Translations under genes and position numbers: made by a program | NCBI GenBank assembly: GCA_050288425.1 | Contig: JBNKDU010000035.1 | Location: 13,257 to 77,256 of the forward strand | DNA: 64,000 nucleotides | Reading direction: 5' to 3' | DNA from: JARRKU01 sp050288425 | GTDB lineage: Bacteria > Desulfobacterota > Desulfobacteria > Desulfobacterales > Desulfosarcinaceae | Shown: piece after piece, positions 18,898-27,909 of the stretch | Position numbering within the stretch: the first letter of the stretch is position 1 | Layout of the letters: each line of letters begins with the position of its first letter | Notes under the pieces: model-generated | The model's database searches: none | Seen by the model: only the letters and a program-made list of their open reading frames with translations | What the model was told of the DNA's origin: nothing

Positions 18898-20721
18898 ATG
18901 AAGCGGATTGATACGGCCGAACGACTGCTGCAGCGGCTCGAGAACGGGAACGCACTGGAGAATGCGCTTCTTGCCGGTGTCGATCTTGGATCGATCCGGC
19001 TGGACAAGGTCAAATTCGACAATGTCAGCTTCCGGGAGGTCGACTTCGGGTCCGCCCACATCCAAGGGGCGGAGTTCCGTCAGGTGGTCTTCCACGGCGT
19101 CAATTTCAACCGGGCCCGATTCGACCAATGTATGCTGGAGGGGGCCATCTTCATCAATTGCGACTGCCAGGAGGCGCAATTTCTGGAGTGCCGAATGAAC
19201 GGCGCCATGTTCCTTGCGGATCACGTTCCGGTGAACCGCGATTCGGACGTGACCATTGCGCCCGACGCACTGGGAGTCACTGCGGCCCAAATGGAGGTGC
19301 TGGCGTCGGCCGGCATCCGCGGATTCGCCAAAGGCCGGGCATGTCTCCAGGGCTGCGACTTCAGCCGGTCGCAACTGGCCAATGGGTTCTTCTGCGAAGT
19401 GGATCTCGGGGAAGCGCGGTTCCTGGCCACCGATCTTTCCCGTACCACCCTCGACCGGTGCGAATCTCCCGGCATCGATCTCAGCCGGAGCCGGCTCGGG
19501 GATGCAACCTTGGAAAACTGCAACCTGACCGGGGCGCGGTTTACCGGAGCGCTGATGGAAAATACCCAATTGAAGGCCTGCAGGCTCGACCGGGCGGACT
19601 TCACCGCGGCCCGATTCCGGCAGACCGTCTTTTCCGAATGCGACTTGTCCAGCCTGGGTTCCGGTCTGCCCGCCGATTTGTCCGCCATCGTCATCGACCG
19701 CTGCGATCTGCGGTCCGTCGACTTCAGGGACAGGGATCTCACCCGCGCGGAGATGACGGCCAATGACCTCCGCGGAGCGGTCTTCGGGGGGGCCCGCCTG
19801 CAGGAAGCCAACTTCGAAGCCTGCGATCTGCGGAAAGCCGACCTGGGGAAGCTCGACCTGTCCGAAGCGACCTTTCTGGATGTCGACATGGACCAGGCGC
19901 GGCTCCTGGGCTGCGACCTGACCAACACCGATTTCAGCCGCTCCCGCATGGCAGGCGCAGATTTCAGCGGTGCACGCATGGCCAATACCTGTTTTATCGA
20001 AACGGATCTTTCCAACGCCGTCATGCGGGACGCCTTCATGAGCTATTGCGAAATGACCGGAAGCAATCTGGAGGGTGTCGATCTGGGCAACACGCGCATC
20101 GAATCCACGGACTTCGAAACGGTGGATTTGACCCCGACGATTCTGACCGGCACTCAATTGGTGCTGTGCAACTTCACCGGTTGCTGCCTGAAGGCCATGG
20201 ACTTACGGGGACTCGAACTGGTGGATTCGGATTTTACCCGGGCCGATCTGGAGGGGGCCCGCCTCGACGGCGCCGTATGCCGCCAGACCTGTTTCGCCCG
20301 GGCCGGACTGAAAGGCGCCAGCCTGAAACGGGCGGCATGTCCCAGCGCCGATTTCAGCGGTGCCGACCTGGAAGGCGCCGACCTGTCGGGGGCGGATTGC
20401 CGCGGCGCCATCTTCGAAGGCGCCCGGTTGATCCATACCCGTCTGAACGCCGTGCGTCTCGAACGAGCCCGTTTCGCAGGGAGCCAATGCAGGGGGGCCG
20501 AATTCCGGCATGCCCGGATCCCCTATGCCGACTTTTCCCATGCCGACTTGACCCGGGCCGATTTCAGCAGCGCCGATCTGACCCAGGCGGTGATGCACCG
20601 CGTGAACGATCAGAAAACGGTCTTCAAGGGGGCCAACCTGAAACGCATCGAAGGTACCGACACGGCCCTCGCCAAGGCCGAAGACTGGACGCCGCCGGCG
20701 GCCGGCAGGGACCCATCGTAA
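18898..20721 (+). CDS. Pentapeptide-repeat protein, module copy 1
   Basis: A 607-aa protein made almost entirely of pentapeptide repeats (units such as ADLSGADCRGA and FSRSRMAGADFSGA). It has a helical N-cap (MKRIDTAERLLQRLENG) and one non-repeat insertion about residues 102-140 (LGVTAAQMEVLASAGI). The C-terminal tail KAEDWTPPAAG matches the tail of the second free pentapeptide protein (RAEVWQPPRP), so it may be a docking peptide. No signal peptide or enzymatic motif is visible. It starts six bases after the previous stop and is likely co-translated with it. Confidence 0.85.
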   Translation: MKRIDTAERLLQRLENGNALENALLAGVDLGSIRLDKVKFDNVSFREVDFGSAHIQGAEFRQVVFHGVNFNRARFDQCMLEGAIFINCDCQEAQFLECRMNGAMFLADHVPVNRDSDVTIAPDALGVTAAQMEVLASAGIRGFAKGRACLQGCDFSRSQLANGFFCEVDLGEARFLATDLSRTTLDRCESPGIDLSRSRLGDATLENCNLTGARFTGALMENTQLKACRLDRADFTAARFRQTVFSECDLSSLGSGLPADLSAIVIDRCDLRSVDFRDRDLTRAEMTANDLRGAVFGGARLQEANFEACDLRKADLGKLDLSEATFLDVDMDQARLLGCDLTNTDFSRSRMAGADFSGARMANTCFIETDLSNAVMRDAFMSYCEMTGSNLEGVDLGNTRIESTDFETVDLTPTILTGTQLVLCNFTGCCLKAMDLRGLELVDSDFTRADLEGARLDGAVCRQTCFARAGLKGASLKRAACPSADFSGADLEGADLSGADCRGAIFEGARLIHTRLNAVRLERARFAGSQCRGAEFRHARIPYADFSHADLTRADFSSADLTQAVMHRVNDQKTVFKGANLKRIEGTDTALAKAEDWTPPAAGRDPS

Positions 20722-20736
20722 GGAAAGGACAGGAAA

Positions 20737-21627
20737 ATGCAGAATGTCGCCCAACTGATTCATCCGCGGACGGGAGATTTCTATCTCGGTCCGGCGGAGG
20801 TGACGGGTGCATGCGCCCCCGGCGCGGCCGTCGAGGTCAGGATCCCGGAAATATACGGCGATGAAGCGGTGGCCGCGCATTCGGCGGTCAACTTTGCACT
20901 GGCCCCGGGGGACCGGGTCCTGGCGATTCAGGACCGCCGACATGTCGTCTACATCATCGGACGGCTCCAGACGTCGCAGCCGACGTCCGGTATGGTCGAC
21001 CGGATCGATCTGGCCGATGGCACCCATGCCGTAGCCGGCGGGACGATCCGGCAACCGACGCTCCGGATCTATTCCAATCGCAACCAGCTGATGCTCGAAT
21101 ACGATGCCGTTTCCGGCCGGGTGAGCATCGACGCCCATGAAGCCGACCTGCAGGTGCGGTCCGTTCCCGGCACCTTGCGGCTGGAAGCCTCCGACGCCAT
21201 CCGGCTGGAGGCCGATCGCGTGGATATTGTCGGCAGATCGAAAATCGCCCTGGGCTTGGGGAAGACCTATGAACGTCTGCGATCGAGCCTCACCTTGCTG
21301 CCCGGCGCCATTGGGATGGCGGCCCAGAAACTGGACATGGCGGCCAAACGCGGGGAGATCGACGTGGAGCAGGTCCGCTGCCGCGCCGGCCGAGTGGAGA
21401 GCCGATTGGAGCATCTGCGGACCCTGGCCGGGAAGATCGACATCACGGCCCGGACCATCGTGGAGCGGACGAAAACGAGCTATCGCCAGAGTGAGGAGCT
21501 GTGCCAGACGCGCAGCGGGCGATTGCGCATGCTGATCGACAAGACCTTTCATGTCAAGAGCCGCACCACCATCCTGAAGGCGGAGGAGGATGTGAAGGTC
21601 AAGGCCGAAAAAATTCATCTGGGCTGA
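20737..21627 (+). CDS. DUF3540 T6SS-associated protein, module copy 1
   Basis: A 296-aa protein of the DUF3540 family, found in T6SS loci beside DUF2169 and DUF4150 genes and not well characterised. The N-terminal half is beta-rich (an OB-like region with DRVLAIQDRRHVVYIIGRL). The middle repeats short strands (IRLEADRVDIVGRSKIALGL) resembling VgrG beta-helix. The C-terminal half is helical (SEELCQTRSGRLRMLIDKTF) and ends in a final strand hairpin with KAEEDVKVKAEKIHLG. It is about 16 bases after the pentapeptide gene. The VgrG-like strands suggest contact with the spike, which is inference. Confidence 0.85.
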   Translation: MQNVAQLIHPRTGDFYLGPAEVTGACAPGAAVEVRIPEIYGDEAVAAHSAVNFALAPGDRVLAIQDRRHVVYIIGRLQTSQPTSGMVDRIDLADGTHAVAGGTIRQPTLRIYSNRNQLMLEYDAVSGRVSIDAHEADLQVRSVPGTLRLEASDAIRLEADRVDIVGRSKIALGLGKTYERLRSSLTLLPGAIGMAAQKLDMAAKRGEIDVEQVRCRAGRVESRLEHLRTLAGKIDITARTIVERTKTSYRQSEELCQTRSGRLRMLIDKTFHVKSRTTILKAEEDVKVKAEKIHLG

Positions 21628-21702
21628 GGGCGGGCGCCTCAACACCTGAAAATGTAAATTTACTATTATCCGAGCCCTGATACCCTGATAGGAGAAGAAA
21701 CG

Positions 21703-22119
21703 ATGGTTGCCATTTTTCCCGCATCCACCAAAGGGGGCGGCGACACCCTGGGAGCCCCGGACGTATGCCTGACGCCGGCCCCGCCGGCGCCGCCGGTACC
21801 GACCCCGTACCCCAACAAGGGTTCGGTGAGCCAGGCCAGCAAGACCTCCACCAAAGTGAAAATCGCGGGCAAGGCCGCTGTAACCAAGAAGTCGGAGATC
21901 TCACGGTCCATGGGGGACGAAGCCGGGGTCAACAAGGGGGTCGTCTCCGGCATGAACATGGGCAAGATCACCTACAAGAAGGCCAGTTCCAAGGTCAAGA
22001 TCGAAGGCGACGGCTGTGCCCACCTGACCTCGATGACAGGCCATAACGGCATGAATGCCAATATGCCCGCCGGCGCGCAAATTTCGCCCAGTCAGACCAA
22101 GGTGATCATCGCTCCCTAG
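21703..22119 (+). CDS. DUF4150 PAAR-like spike-tip protein, module copy 1
   Basis: A 138-aa DUF4150 (PAAR-like) protein predicted to cap the VgrG trimer and carry cargo. The family opening is FPASTKGGG...APDVCLTPAPP, followed by PYPNKGS and a C-terminal GISPSQTKVII-type end (AQISPSQTKVIIAP). It is a stand-alone tip without a fused toxin, unlike many DUF4150 effectors. The methyltransferase gene starts only nine bases later, the usual cargo position. A short AT-rich gap (21628-21702) with a small GTAAATTTAC palindrome precedes it. Confidence 0.88.
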   Translation: MVAIFPASTKGGGDTLGAPDVCLTPAPPAPPVPTPYPNKGSVSQASKTSTKVKIAGKAAVTKKSEISRSMGDEAGVNKGVVSGMNMGKITYKKASSKVKIEGDGCAHLTSMTGHNGMNANMPAGAQISPSQTKVIIAP

Positions 22120-22128
22120 AAAGATGCC

Positions 22129-23724
22129 ATGACGAACCGCTCCGACATTCGTTTACTGGAGAAGAGCTACGAGCGACTGCCTTATCTGAGCCAGGCCTAT
22201 ACCCAGAGCCACCCCAACCGGCTGGCCACCCTGGCGCACCTGTTCCAGATCCAACCGGTTCCCATCACCCGGTGCCGGGTGCTGGAACTGGGTTGCGCCG
22301 CCGGCGGCAACATCATCCCCCTGGCCTGGCACCTGCCGGAGAGCGAATTCGTGGGGATCGAGATGGCACCCGGGCAGGCCAAGACCGGGCAGCAGACGGT
22401 GTCCGGGCTGGGCATCGAAAACCTGCGGATCCGGGAAGCGAATATCCTGGAGGTGGACGACAGCCTGGGGTCTTTCGACTACATCATCTGCCACGGCGTC
22501 TTTTCCTGGGTTCCCCGGGAAGTACAGGATAAAATTCTGCGCATCGCCGGGGAGCTGCTCAATCCCCGCGGCGTCGCCTATATCAGCTACAACACCTATC
22601 CCGGCTGGCATGTCAAGGAGATGATCCGGAACATGATGCTCTACCATGCCGGCCATTTCGACAGCCTGGAGCAGCAATTGGGCCAGGCCCGGGCCACCAT
22701 AAACTTTCTGGCCGATGCGGTGGAAATGGATGGCGACCGCACCTATGCCCTGGCGTTGAAGAAGGAACTTCAGATCCTCCGGAACGCCGACGACTGGTAT
22801 CTTTTTCACGACTACCTGGAAGTGGTGAACGAACCGGTCTATTTTCATCAGTTCTGCGGCCGCGCCGAAGCATACGGCCTGCAATACCTTGCGGAAGCCG
22901 AATTCGGCGCCATGTTCAGCGATGATTTTTCTCCCCAGACCAATGCCACGCTGGAAGAGATCAGCCAGGACATCATCCAGAAAGAGCAGTACATGGACTT
23001 TCTGCGCAACCGGCCGTTCCGGCAGACTCTCCTCTGCCATCAGGGAGTGGAGATCAATCGGTACCTGGACGCGGACGGCCTGCAAAACCTGTTGATCGCC
23101 TCCCAGGCCCGGCCCGAACGGGAAGACGTGGACCTGTCCCCCCAGGTGGCGGAAAAATTCACGATCCAGGAAGGCGTATTCATCGAAACGCGCAGCCCGG
23201 AACTCAAGACCGCCCTCTTGGTTCTGAACCGGCACTGGCCCCGGGCCGTCGCTTTCGACACCCTGCTGGAAGAAACCGTGAGCTACCTGCGCAAAGTCTT
23301 CGCTCCGGAGATCCAACGGCAAACGGTCAGGAAAGAACTCGGTCGCGAACTGCTTCAATGCTATATCAGCCGGGGCGTCCAGTTGACCACCTGGCAAAAC
23401 ACTTTCTGCGACAGGATTTCGGATCGTCCCCAGGTTTCGAAATTGACCCTCTACCAGGTCGGACAGGGGCCATACATCGTCAGCCCCGACCACGAGAAGA
23501 TTTCCCTGGATCACATGAGTCGCCAGATCGTCCGGCTCCTCGACGGCGATCACGACCGCGAGTCCATTCTGGAGCGCATGGATGCGATGGTCGGCGACGG
23601 GTACCTGCAGGTGACCCGGCACGGCATGCCGGTGACCGACCGGCCAAAAATTCGTCTGATGATCGAAGATAAATTCGAGACCGTAATGTCCGTTCTCCGG
23701 AAGTCGCGGTTGTTGGTGGCCTGA
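22129..23724 (+). CDS. SAM-dependent methyltransferase with regulatory domain, possible T6SS cargo
   Basis: A 531-aa class I methyltransferase. Motif I is ELGCAAGG (residues 53-60), with FVGIEMAPGQ for SAM ribose binding and DYIICHGVFSWVP as motif IV. This is followed by a MethyTransf_Reg-type domain (about residues 220-310) and a C-terminal winged-helix-like region with VEINRYLDADG. The same architecture occurs in outer-membrane protein lysine methyltransferases of Rickettsia. It lies directly after the PAAR-like gene, so it could be a delivered effector or could modify a T6SS part. No signal peptide is visible. Family assignment is firm; the T6SS role is inferred. Confidence 0.8.
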   Translation: MTNRSDIRLLEKSYERLPYLSQAYTQSHPNRLATLAHLFQIQPVPITRCRVLELGCAAGGNIIPLAWHLPESEFVGIEMAPGQAKTGQQTVSGLGIENLRIREANILEVDDSLGSFDYIICHGVFSWVPREVQDKILRIAGELLNPRGVAYISYNTYPGWHVKEMIRNMMLYHAGHFDSLEQQLGQARATINFLADAVEMDGDRTYALALKKELQILRNADDWYLFHDYLEVVNEPVYFHQFCGRAEAYGLQYLAEAEFGAMFSDDFSPQTNATLEEISQDIIQKEQYMDFLRNRPFRQTLLCHQGVEINRYLDADGLQNLLIASQARPEREDVDLSPQVAEKFTIQEGVFIETRSPELKTALLVLNRHWPRAVAFDTLLEETVSYLRKVFAPEIQRQTVRKELGRELLQCYISRGVQLTTWQNTFCDRISDRPQVSKLTLYQVGQGPYIVSPDHEKISLDHMSRQIVRLLDGDHDRESILERMDAMVGDGYLQVTRHGMPVTDRPKIRLMIEDKFETVMSVLRKSRLLVA

Positions 23725-23766
23725 AGCCGGTACCGGTACCGGATCGAATCGAAAGGTGCAATCTGG

Positions 23767-24393
23767 ATGAAATGGGTCTATATCAAAAGAGTCCTGTCGG
23801 TGCTGATGATCTGTACGCCCCTGGCCTTTTTATGGATGGCCTGCTGGGTGACCGTGTATCCCCTGGGCAGACGGCGATCCCGGCAACAACTCCCCTCCGT
23901 TTTCAAGGCAATCGGATTCACGCCGGAAGGTCAGCCCGCCGGTCTGCCGGCCGGAACCATGGAAGGCCTTTACCAAGGCTATCCCGTGCGGGTGGAACCG
24001 GAGTCAGCCGAGGTTCAACTGGAGTTCAATCGCTGGAAGAACGTGGAGATCAATGACCAGAAGGCGTATCACGGCTGCCGGGAAGATCTCCGGGAGTTTA
24101 CGGCCGCCAGTCCGCTGTTCAATACGATATTCCGAACCCGTCGGGTGCATCCGGAAGATTCAACGTCATTGTCCCAACCAGGGGAACTGATCCAGGCTTT
24201 GGAGAATTTCTACATGCAATGGCTGTGGCGGTTGCAGATGTTCCGTATCGACGACAACGGCCTGCAATGCCGGCTCAGCTCCGGACAGCCGTTCGCGGCC
24301 CATATTCCGGCGCCGGCACTGGAACCGTTGCTCCGGGATATGTGCCGCCTGGCGAAGTTGATAGAAGCCCGGCTCACCGACAAGCCGGAGTGA
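23767..24393 (+). CDS. Unknown single-pass membrane protein
   Basis: No family recognised. The 208-aa protein has a short basic N-terminus and one membrane helix (about residues 10-30, LSVLMICTPLAFLWMACW), then a soluble domain of mixed strands and helices. The helix looks like an uncleaved anchor, placing the remainder outside the inner membrane. It lies between the methyltransferase and another unknown gene. That position would suit an immunity protein or a T6SS accessory factor, but nothing in the sequence proves either. Its stop codon forms the first bases of the 36-bp repeat at 24391. Confidence 0.7.
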   Translation: MKWVYIKRVLSVLMICTPLAFLWMACWVTVYPLGRRRSRQQLPSVFKAIGFTPEGQPAGLPAGTMEGLYQGYPVRVEPESAEVQLEFNRWKNVEINDQKAYHGCREDLREFTAASPLFNTIFRTRRVHPEDSTSLSQPGELIQALENFYMQWLWRLQMFRIDDNGLQCRLSSGQPFAAHIPAPALEPLLRDMCRLAKLIEARLTDKPE

Positions 24394-24426
24394 ACCCCAA
24401 GGTTGCATAAAAAAGATGGCAAAAGG
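24391..24426 (+). repeat. 36-bp repeat, partial copy of the 3868 element end
   Basis: Nearly matches bases 3864-3900. Both copies start on the TGA stop of the preceding gene and run through GCATAAA and AAAGATGGCAAAAGG. Only the left end of the 3868-4126 element is present here; the folded core is absent. It supplies the AAAAGG region used as ribosome site by the next gene. Confidence 0.6.
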
Positions 24427-24435
24427 AAAACAAAC

Positions 24436-25215
24436 ATGAAATCCCTGTGGATCACATCACTGGCCAAGGACGAAGCCGCCATCCAGAAACTGACAGCCAG
24501 ATTCAAGACGTACGGCATCCAGATGGAGGGCCACTTCTGGCAGAACGACAACGCCAAGCTGGCCTGGCTCGGTGCCCGGGATGAAATCACCGGCGATCGG
24601 ATCGCCGTCTGGGCCATCCTGGGGACCCGGGAGGAATTGCTTCAGGACGACCTGCGGTATGGCCTCTCCCTGCTGTCGCTGTCGGTTCAGGCCCGCAGGG
24701 GGGTTGGTTTTCCCATGGTCATCCTGCAGACGGACGGCGATCCGCTGAGCACCGATGACCTGCCCACGCCCCTGCGGCGCGTCATCGTGTTGCCGGCCGC
24801 CGACCCGGGCACCCCGGCCAAGCTGGTGGCCAAACTGCACGCCAAGGCGCCGAAGCTGCCCGCGCCTTACTATCTCGACATGGTGGGCAACGAACAATTG
24901 GGCCAGTGGCTGGAAGTACGCCCCACCGGCGAGGAGGCATGGCCGGGCGTGATCTTCGGAGTGGAAGAAGGCGAAATCGTCTTCCAGGCCGTGGGGCCGC
25001 CGGGACGGCTGCCCAAGACGACGGTCTTGAATTATGCCATGCAGGGGCTTCAGCTTGAATTGGGGGCTACTTCGTTCACCGCCTGGGCCGCCCGCAATGA
25101 AGTCTCCACCGACTACGCCTACTTCGTGAAAATCAAGGGCTGCCCCAGAACGCTCCTGTTCGGACCCTATGTCGAAGATGAGGCCGCGGAGCTCTATATC
25201 GTTCACTTGCAGTAA
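24436..25215 (+). CDS. Unknown conserved-looking protein in T6SS accessory region
   Basis: No family recognised. It is 259 aa, with ATG 24436 preferred over an upstream ATG at 24403 because AAAAGGA lies nine bases before it. The sequence appears globular and cytoplasmic, without signal peptide or membrane helix. An N-terminal alpha/beta region (MKSLWITSLAKDEAAIQKL) leads to a segment with several YYLDMVGNEQLGQWLEV-like strands and a C-terminal half ending LFGPYVEDEAAELYIVHLQ. It stands between the two accessory modules, so it may be a second cargo, chaperone or immunity factor. Confidence 0.7.
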   Translation: MKSLWITSLAKDEAAIQKLTARFKTYGIQMEGHFWQNDNAKLAWLGARDEITGDRIAVWAILGTREELLQDDLRYGLSLLSLSVQARRGVGFPMVILQTDGDPLSTDDLPTPLRRVIVLPAADPGTPAKLVAKLHAKAPKLPAPYYLDMVGNEQLGQWLEVRPTGEEAWPGVIFGVEEGEIVFQAVGPPGRLPKTTVLNYAMQGLQLELGATSFTAWAARNEVSTDYAYFVKIKGCPRTLLFGPYVEDEAAELYIVHLQ

Positions 25216-25311
25216 TACGCCAAAGGAGGAGCCGGTGCCGACGGACGGGCAGTCCAGATTCGTATACGCAATTGAAACGATGCATAGGAAACAGGCCCAA
25301 GGTGTATCCAA

Positions 25312-27909
25312 TTGAACGTCGTCAACGAAACCCCTTTCACCTATGCGCCTTTCATGGGCAAAGTGGTCTATCCCAAAGACACCTTGACCCTCATTATTAA
25401 GGGGACTTTCGGCCTGATCCCGGATAGCCCCGCCCGACCCGCCGAACCCGGCGATCATCTGCCGCCCACCGGGGATCTGCACTACGATGACGATCCTCGC
25501 AGCAGCGTACGCTATGAATCCGATTTCATTTACTTCAAACCGCGGGCGGACGTATTGGTGGTGGGGCATTGCCATGTACCCGAAGGGAAATCTCAGCCGG
25601 CGTGCAGCGTCCGGTTCAAGGCCGGGCAGATCGACAAATCCCTGATGGTATTCGGCGACCGTTACTGGCAGCGATCCATGGTGGGTACGCGCCGGATGAG
25701 CGATCCGGAACCCTTTGCGGCGATGGAGCTGCGCTATGAGAACAGTTTCGGAGGACCCGATTATTCCTGCAACCCGGTGGGCAAGGGGATTCGAACGCGG
25801 TTCGGGGGACAACAGAAATCCGACGATCCACTCCCCAATATCAAGGTGCTGGTGGGCGAACAACTGGAGACCATGTGCCAGGGGGCCCCGGCCGGCTTCG
25901 GCCCCTTGGGCCGGAACTGGTCCCAGCGTACCGCCCTCTCGGGTACGTATGGCAGGAAATGGCGGAACGAACGCTGGCCCTGGCTGCCCGAGGACCTGAA
26001 CTGGGGCTGTTTCAACGCGGCGCCTCCCGATCAGCAGGTCAAAGGGTATTTAATCGGGGATGAAGCGCTCTATTTCGAGAACATGCATCCACGCCACAGC
26101 AGTCTTCATGCCTCCCTGCCGGGGATTCGCGTTCGATGCTTCGTGCTCGAGCACAAGGACGGTGGCCGCATATTCCGCGAAATCAGAACCCGGCTCGATA
26201 CCCTGTGGGTGGACATGGACACCCTCACCCTGGTGCTGGTCTGGCGCGGACTGGTGACGGTGGCGTCGAAGACATGTGACCGGGTGGAAGATATCTTGAT
26301 CGTACAGGAAGAGGTGGCGAACGAAGCCCCCGGCCCGGAGTACTATCGGAAACTGCTCGATGCCCGCAAGGCCGGGGCGGCGATGGCCGCATCGGGCGCC
26401 GAGGAAGAAGAAAAAACGGATACCGTCGATTCCACGGCAGTGGAGGCCGCGAAGGCGAAGGTCGCCGCAAGAGAGGCCCGGCTGCAATCCATGGCCCGGC
26501 AACACATGGACCAGGCCCATGGGATGTTGGACCAATCGGGGCTTCCTCCGAAGCTGGTGAGGGCCCTGAAGGAGGAGAAGGACCCGGATCGGCTGCTGGA
26601 TATACTGGAGCAGGGGCTGGATATCGATCCAAAGGCAGCCGCAACGGTCAAGGCGCAATCGCGGAAGCAGTTGAAGGAGTTGTTGGACCGGCACCGTCCC
26701 GAGGTGGAGAAGTTATTGTCGGAACTGGGCCATGATCCCGGCGATCTGAACAAGGTGGAAGCGGTTTTGTTCCAGGATCCCAAATCAGAACCGCCCCCGT
26801 CGCCCGATGCCGAAGAACTGGCCGCGGCCGCGCGATCCGGAAACAACATGGCCGACCGGGATATGGGGGGTGCCGACTTCAGCGGCATGTCCCTGGAGGG
26901 CGCCAATTTCAGGGGGGCGCAGCTGGCCGGGGCCGATTTCCGGCACGCGCGACTGGCCCGATCCGATTTCAGCGAGGCCAACCTGGAAGGCGCCAGGTTC
27001 GAAAGTGCGGACCTGGCCGGAGCCGACTTCACGGGCGCCGATTTGAGTGGCGCGCATCTCGGAAAGGCCAACCTGAAACTGGCGAATCTCTCCGATGCGG
27101 TGATGACCGGGACCCATCTAAGCGAAGCCGACCTCCGCGAGGCGATTCTATGCCGCTGTCAATTGACGGACGCCAAATTGACCCTCGGCCGGCTGCAGGG
27201 CGCCGACCTGACCCAGGCCGATTTATCCAACGCCGATCTCACCCGGGCCGATCTTACCGGCGCCATACTGAACCATGCCCTGCTGGAAGGCGCCGATCTG
27301 ACCCAGGCCGTGGCCCGGCGGGTCGAAGGAAGATATGCCATCCTGTCCAAGGCCCGGTTGACGGAAGCCGAGTTTACCCACTCGCGAATGGAAGACAGCA
27401 ATTTTTCATGCTGTCGTTGCGATTTTGCCGATTTCCAGTCGGCGATGCTGAACAACGCCACTTTTGAAGGGGCCGTGGGCCGTCAGGTCAATCTGGAGAA
27501 TGCGAATCTGGATCGGGTGCGGGCCGGCGAAGGCGTCAGCATGCCCCATAGCCGTTTCCGACGTGTTACCGGAAGCAAAGCCAACTGGGCCGGTGCCGAT
27601 CTGCAGGGATCGGATTTCATTCTGGCGAATATGCCCGGTTGCGACTTCAGCGCAACCAACCTCACGGGTTGCGACTGCCGTACGGCCGAATTGAAGCGAT
27701 CCGTTTTTGACAAGGCGTGTTTGAACAAGGCACGGTTCAACCGGGCCAACCTGTTTCAGGTGCGGATGCAGGAAGCCGACCTTACAGGGGCCAATTTCAA
27801 AGGCTGCAACCTTTACGGGTCGGAATTCCTGGATGCCACCATCGACGAAAACACCAATTTCGATGAAGCCAATCTGAAGAGCACCAAATTGGTCGATCTG
27901 AATACCTAG
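25312..27909 (+). CDS. DUF2169 protein fused to pentapeptide repeats, module copy 2
   Basis: A homologue of the 16642 gene, 865 aa, with TTG start (MNVVNETPF) and AAGGTG upstream. The DUF2169 domain covers about residues 1-340 (AGFGPLGRNWSQRTAL, ERWPWLPEDLNWGCFNAAPP, LDTLWVDMDTLTLVLVWRG). A longer helical linker (about 345-500) includes the segment VRALKEEKDPDRLLDILEQG and may form a coiled coil. Pentapeptide repeats fill about 510-865 (ADFSGMSLEGANFRGAQLAG). Compared with copy 1 the linker is about 60-100 residues longer. It is probably the adaptor for the downstream DUF4150/VgrG2 set; this is inference from gene order and the known DUF2169-DUF4150 pairing. Confidence 0.87.
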   Translation: MNVVNETPFTYAPFMGKVVYPKDTLTLIIKGTFGLIPDSPARPAEPGDHLPPTGDLHYDDDPRSSVRYESDFIYFKPRADVLVVGHCHVPEGKSQPACSVRFKAGQIDKSLMVFGDRYWQRSMVGTRRMSDPEPFAAMELRYENSFGGPDYSCNPVGKGIRTRFGGQQKSDDPLPNIKVLVGEQLETMCQGAPAGFGPLGRNWSQRTALSGTYGRKWRNERWPWLPEDLNWGCFNAAPPDQQVKGYLIGDEALYFENMHPRHSSLHASLPGIRVRCFVLEHKDGGRIFREIRTRLDTLWVDMDTLTLVLVWRGLVTVASKTCDRVEDILIVQEEVANEAPGPEYYRKLLDARKAGAAMAASGAEEEEKTDTVDSTAVEAAKAKVAAREARLQSMARQHMDQAHGMLDQSGLPPKLVRALKEEKDPDRLLDILEQGLDIDPKAAATVKAQSRKQLKELLDRHRPEVEKLLSELGHDPGDLNKVEAVLFQDPKSEPPPSPDAEELAAAARSGNNMADRDMGGADFSGMSLEGANFRGAQLAGADFRHARLARSDFSEANLEGARFESADLAGADFTGADLSGAHLGKANLKLANLSDAVMTGTHLSEADLREAILCRCQLTDAKLTLGRLQGADLTQADLSNADLTRADLTGAILNHALLEGADLTQAVARRVEGRYAILSKARLTEAEFTHSRMEDSNFSCCRCDFADFQSAMLNNATFEGAVGRQVNLENANLDRVRAGEGVSMPHSRFRRVTGSKANWAGADLQGSDFILANMPGCDFSATNLTGCDCRTAELKRSVFDKACLNKARFNRANLFQVRMQEADLTGANFKGCNLYGSEFLDATIDENTNFDEANLKSTKLVDLNT

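Noticed and set aside
18691..20157. Minus-strand open frames with GQVG-type repeats opposite pentapeptide genes (also 20203-21645 and 28908-29936)
   Set aside because: The periodicity is the reverse reading of pentapeptide codons; no start sites and the plus genes are clear.
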